From DAIUFH01 sp036844705 (lineage in GTDB: Bacteria; Bacillota; Clostridia; Tissierellales; Tissierellaceae): a stretch of DNA of 14,228 nucleotides. The stretch covers positions 1 through 14,228 of the forward strand of contig DAIUFH010000058.1 of NCBI GenBank assembly GCA_036844705.1, written 5' to 3'. Shown here in pieces: positions 14,020-14,228 of the stretch (position 1 is its first letter; every line of letters begins with the position of its first letter). Both the position numbers and the translations under genes were made by a program. Under the pieces are notes generated by a model, which was not told where the DNA came from, did no database searches, and saw only the letters and a program-made list of their open reading frames with translations.

Positions 14020-14228
14020 GCCGTCTCATTTAACAAATCATTAAACAAAATCAAAGCACCAGCAAAAGCTAGTTCTAACAATTTGAGATTTATGGTACAT
14101 TTTCAAAAGTGTTTGACAGACATTAAAATAAGTATTTTTTCAATGAGTAATTCATTTGTTACTATTTACAGTCCAATGTCATTAAGTTAACTTTCATATG
14201 TATATAGTTGAATTTTCTGTAACAGGGG
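14020..14228. other. gene-free right end of the window
   Basis: I see no gene here on either strand. A TTGACA occurs at 14113-14118 without a good -10 at the right distance. The last bases (AACAGGGG) could be the ribosome binding site of a plus-strand gene starting just beyond the edge, which for an IS21-type left end would be istA. A frame of 32 codons on the minus strand (LELAFAGALILFNDLLNETA) has no start codon and is not called. Confidence 0.4.

Noticed and set aside
14020..14120. Minus-strand frame LELAFAGALILFNDLLNETA as the end of a transposition gene
   Set aside because: It has no start codon, an in-frame stop precedes it by eight codons, and I cannot match it to a family with confidence.
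14113..14141. Promoter with TTGACA at 14113
   Set aside because: The hexamer at the correct spacing is TTTTTC, with no usable -10; TAAAAT lies too close.

Overview
The window is AT-rich DNA from a low-GC, endospore-forming Firmicute, most likely an anaerobic clostridium or a Tissierella-like relative. The main clues are spoIVA, an aspS controlled by a T-box riboswitch, strong GGAGG-type ribosome binding sites, and the block encoding a DUF512 radical SAM protein, Der, PlsY, GpsA and SpoIVA. The species assignment is inference. All protein genes lie on the minus strand, so transcription runs from high to low coordinates.

Region 1-10,900 is ordinary core chromosome. In transcription order it holds: a sigma-A promoter and an Asp-specific T-box leader (GAC specifier); aspS; a two-gene unit with its own promoter (an RseC/MucC-like membrane protein, then a CsoR-family repressor with the Cys31/Cys60 pattern of CstR-type sulfur sensors); a terminator; glyA with its own promoter; a hairpin; the tightly packed DUF512-der-plsY-gpsA operon, with overlaps or gaps of 10 bases or fewer; spoIVA with a GTG start and a terminator; and a small unknown membrane protein cut by the window edge. 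The operon links ribosome assembly (Der) with phospholipid synthesis (GpsA makes glycerol-3-phosphate, PlsY acylates it). SpoIVA builds the spore-coat basement layer. Between gpsA and spoIVA lies a short, frame-broken remnant of what looks like a minimal (MNT-type) nucleotidyltransferase.

Region 10,900-14,228 is accessory and decaying. It starts with a gene-free stretch carrying three perfect DnaA boxes within 83 bp. Next comes an apparently intact DDE transposase gene with a large inverted repeat directly upstream of its ribosome binding site. Then follows a sigma-54-dependent regulator pseudogene with two frameshifts, loss of the AAA+ core and a nonsense codon. Last is an IS21-type end with four TGGCTCA repeats spaced 22, 23 and 22 bp, whose element probably continues beyond the window.

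I found no tRNA, rRNA, CRISPR array or recognisable new defence system. The most unusual points are the DnaA-box cluster away from any replication gene, the CstR-like regulator paired with the RseC-like protein, the inverted repeat before the transposase, and the two gene remnants.
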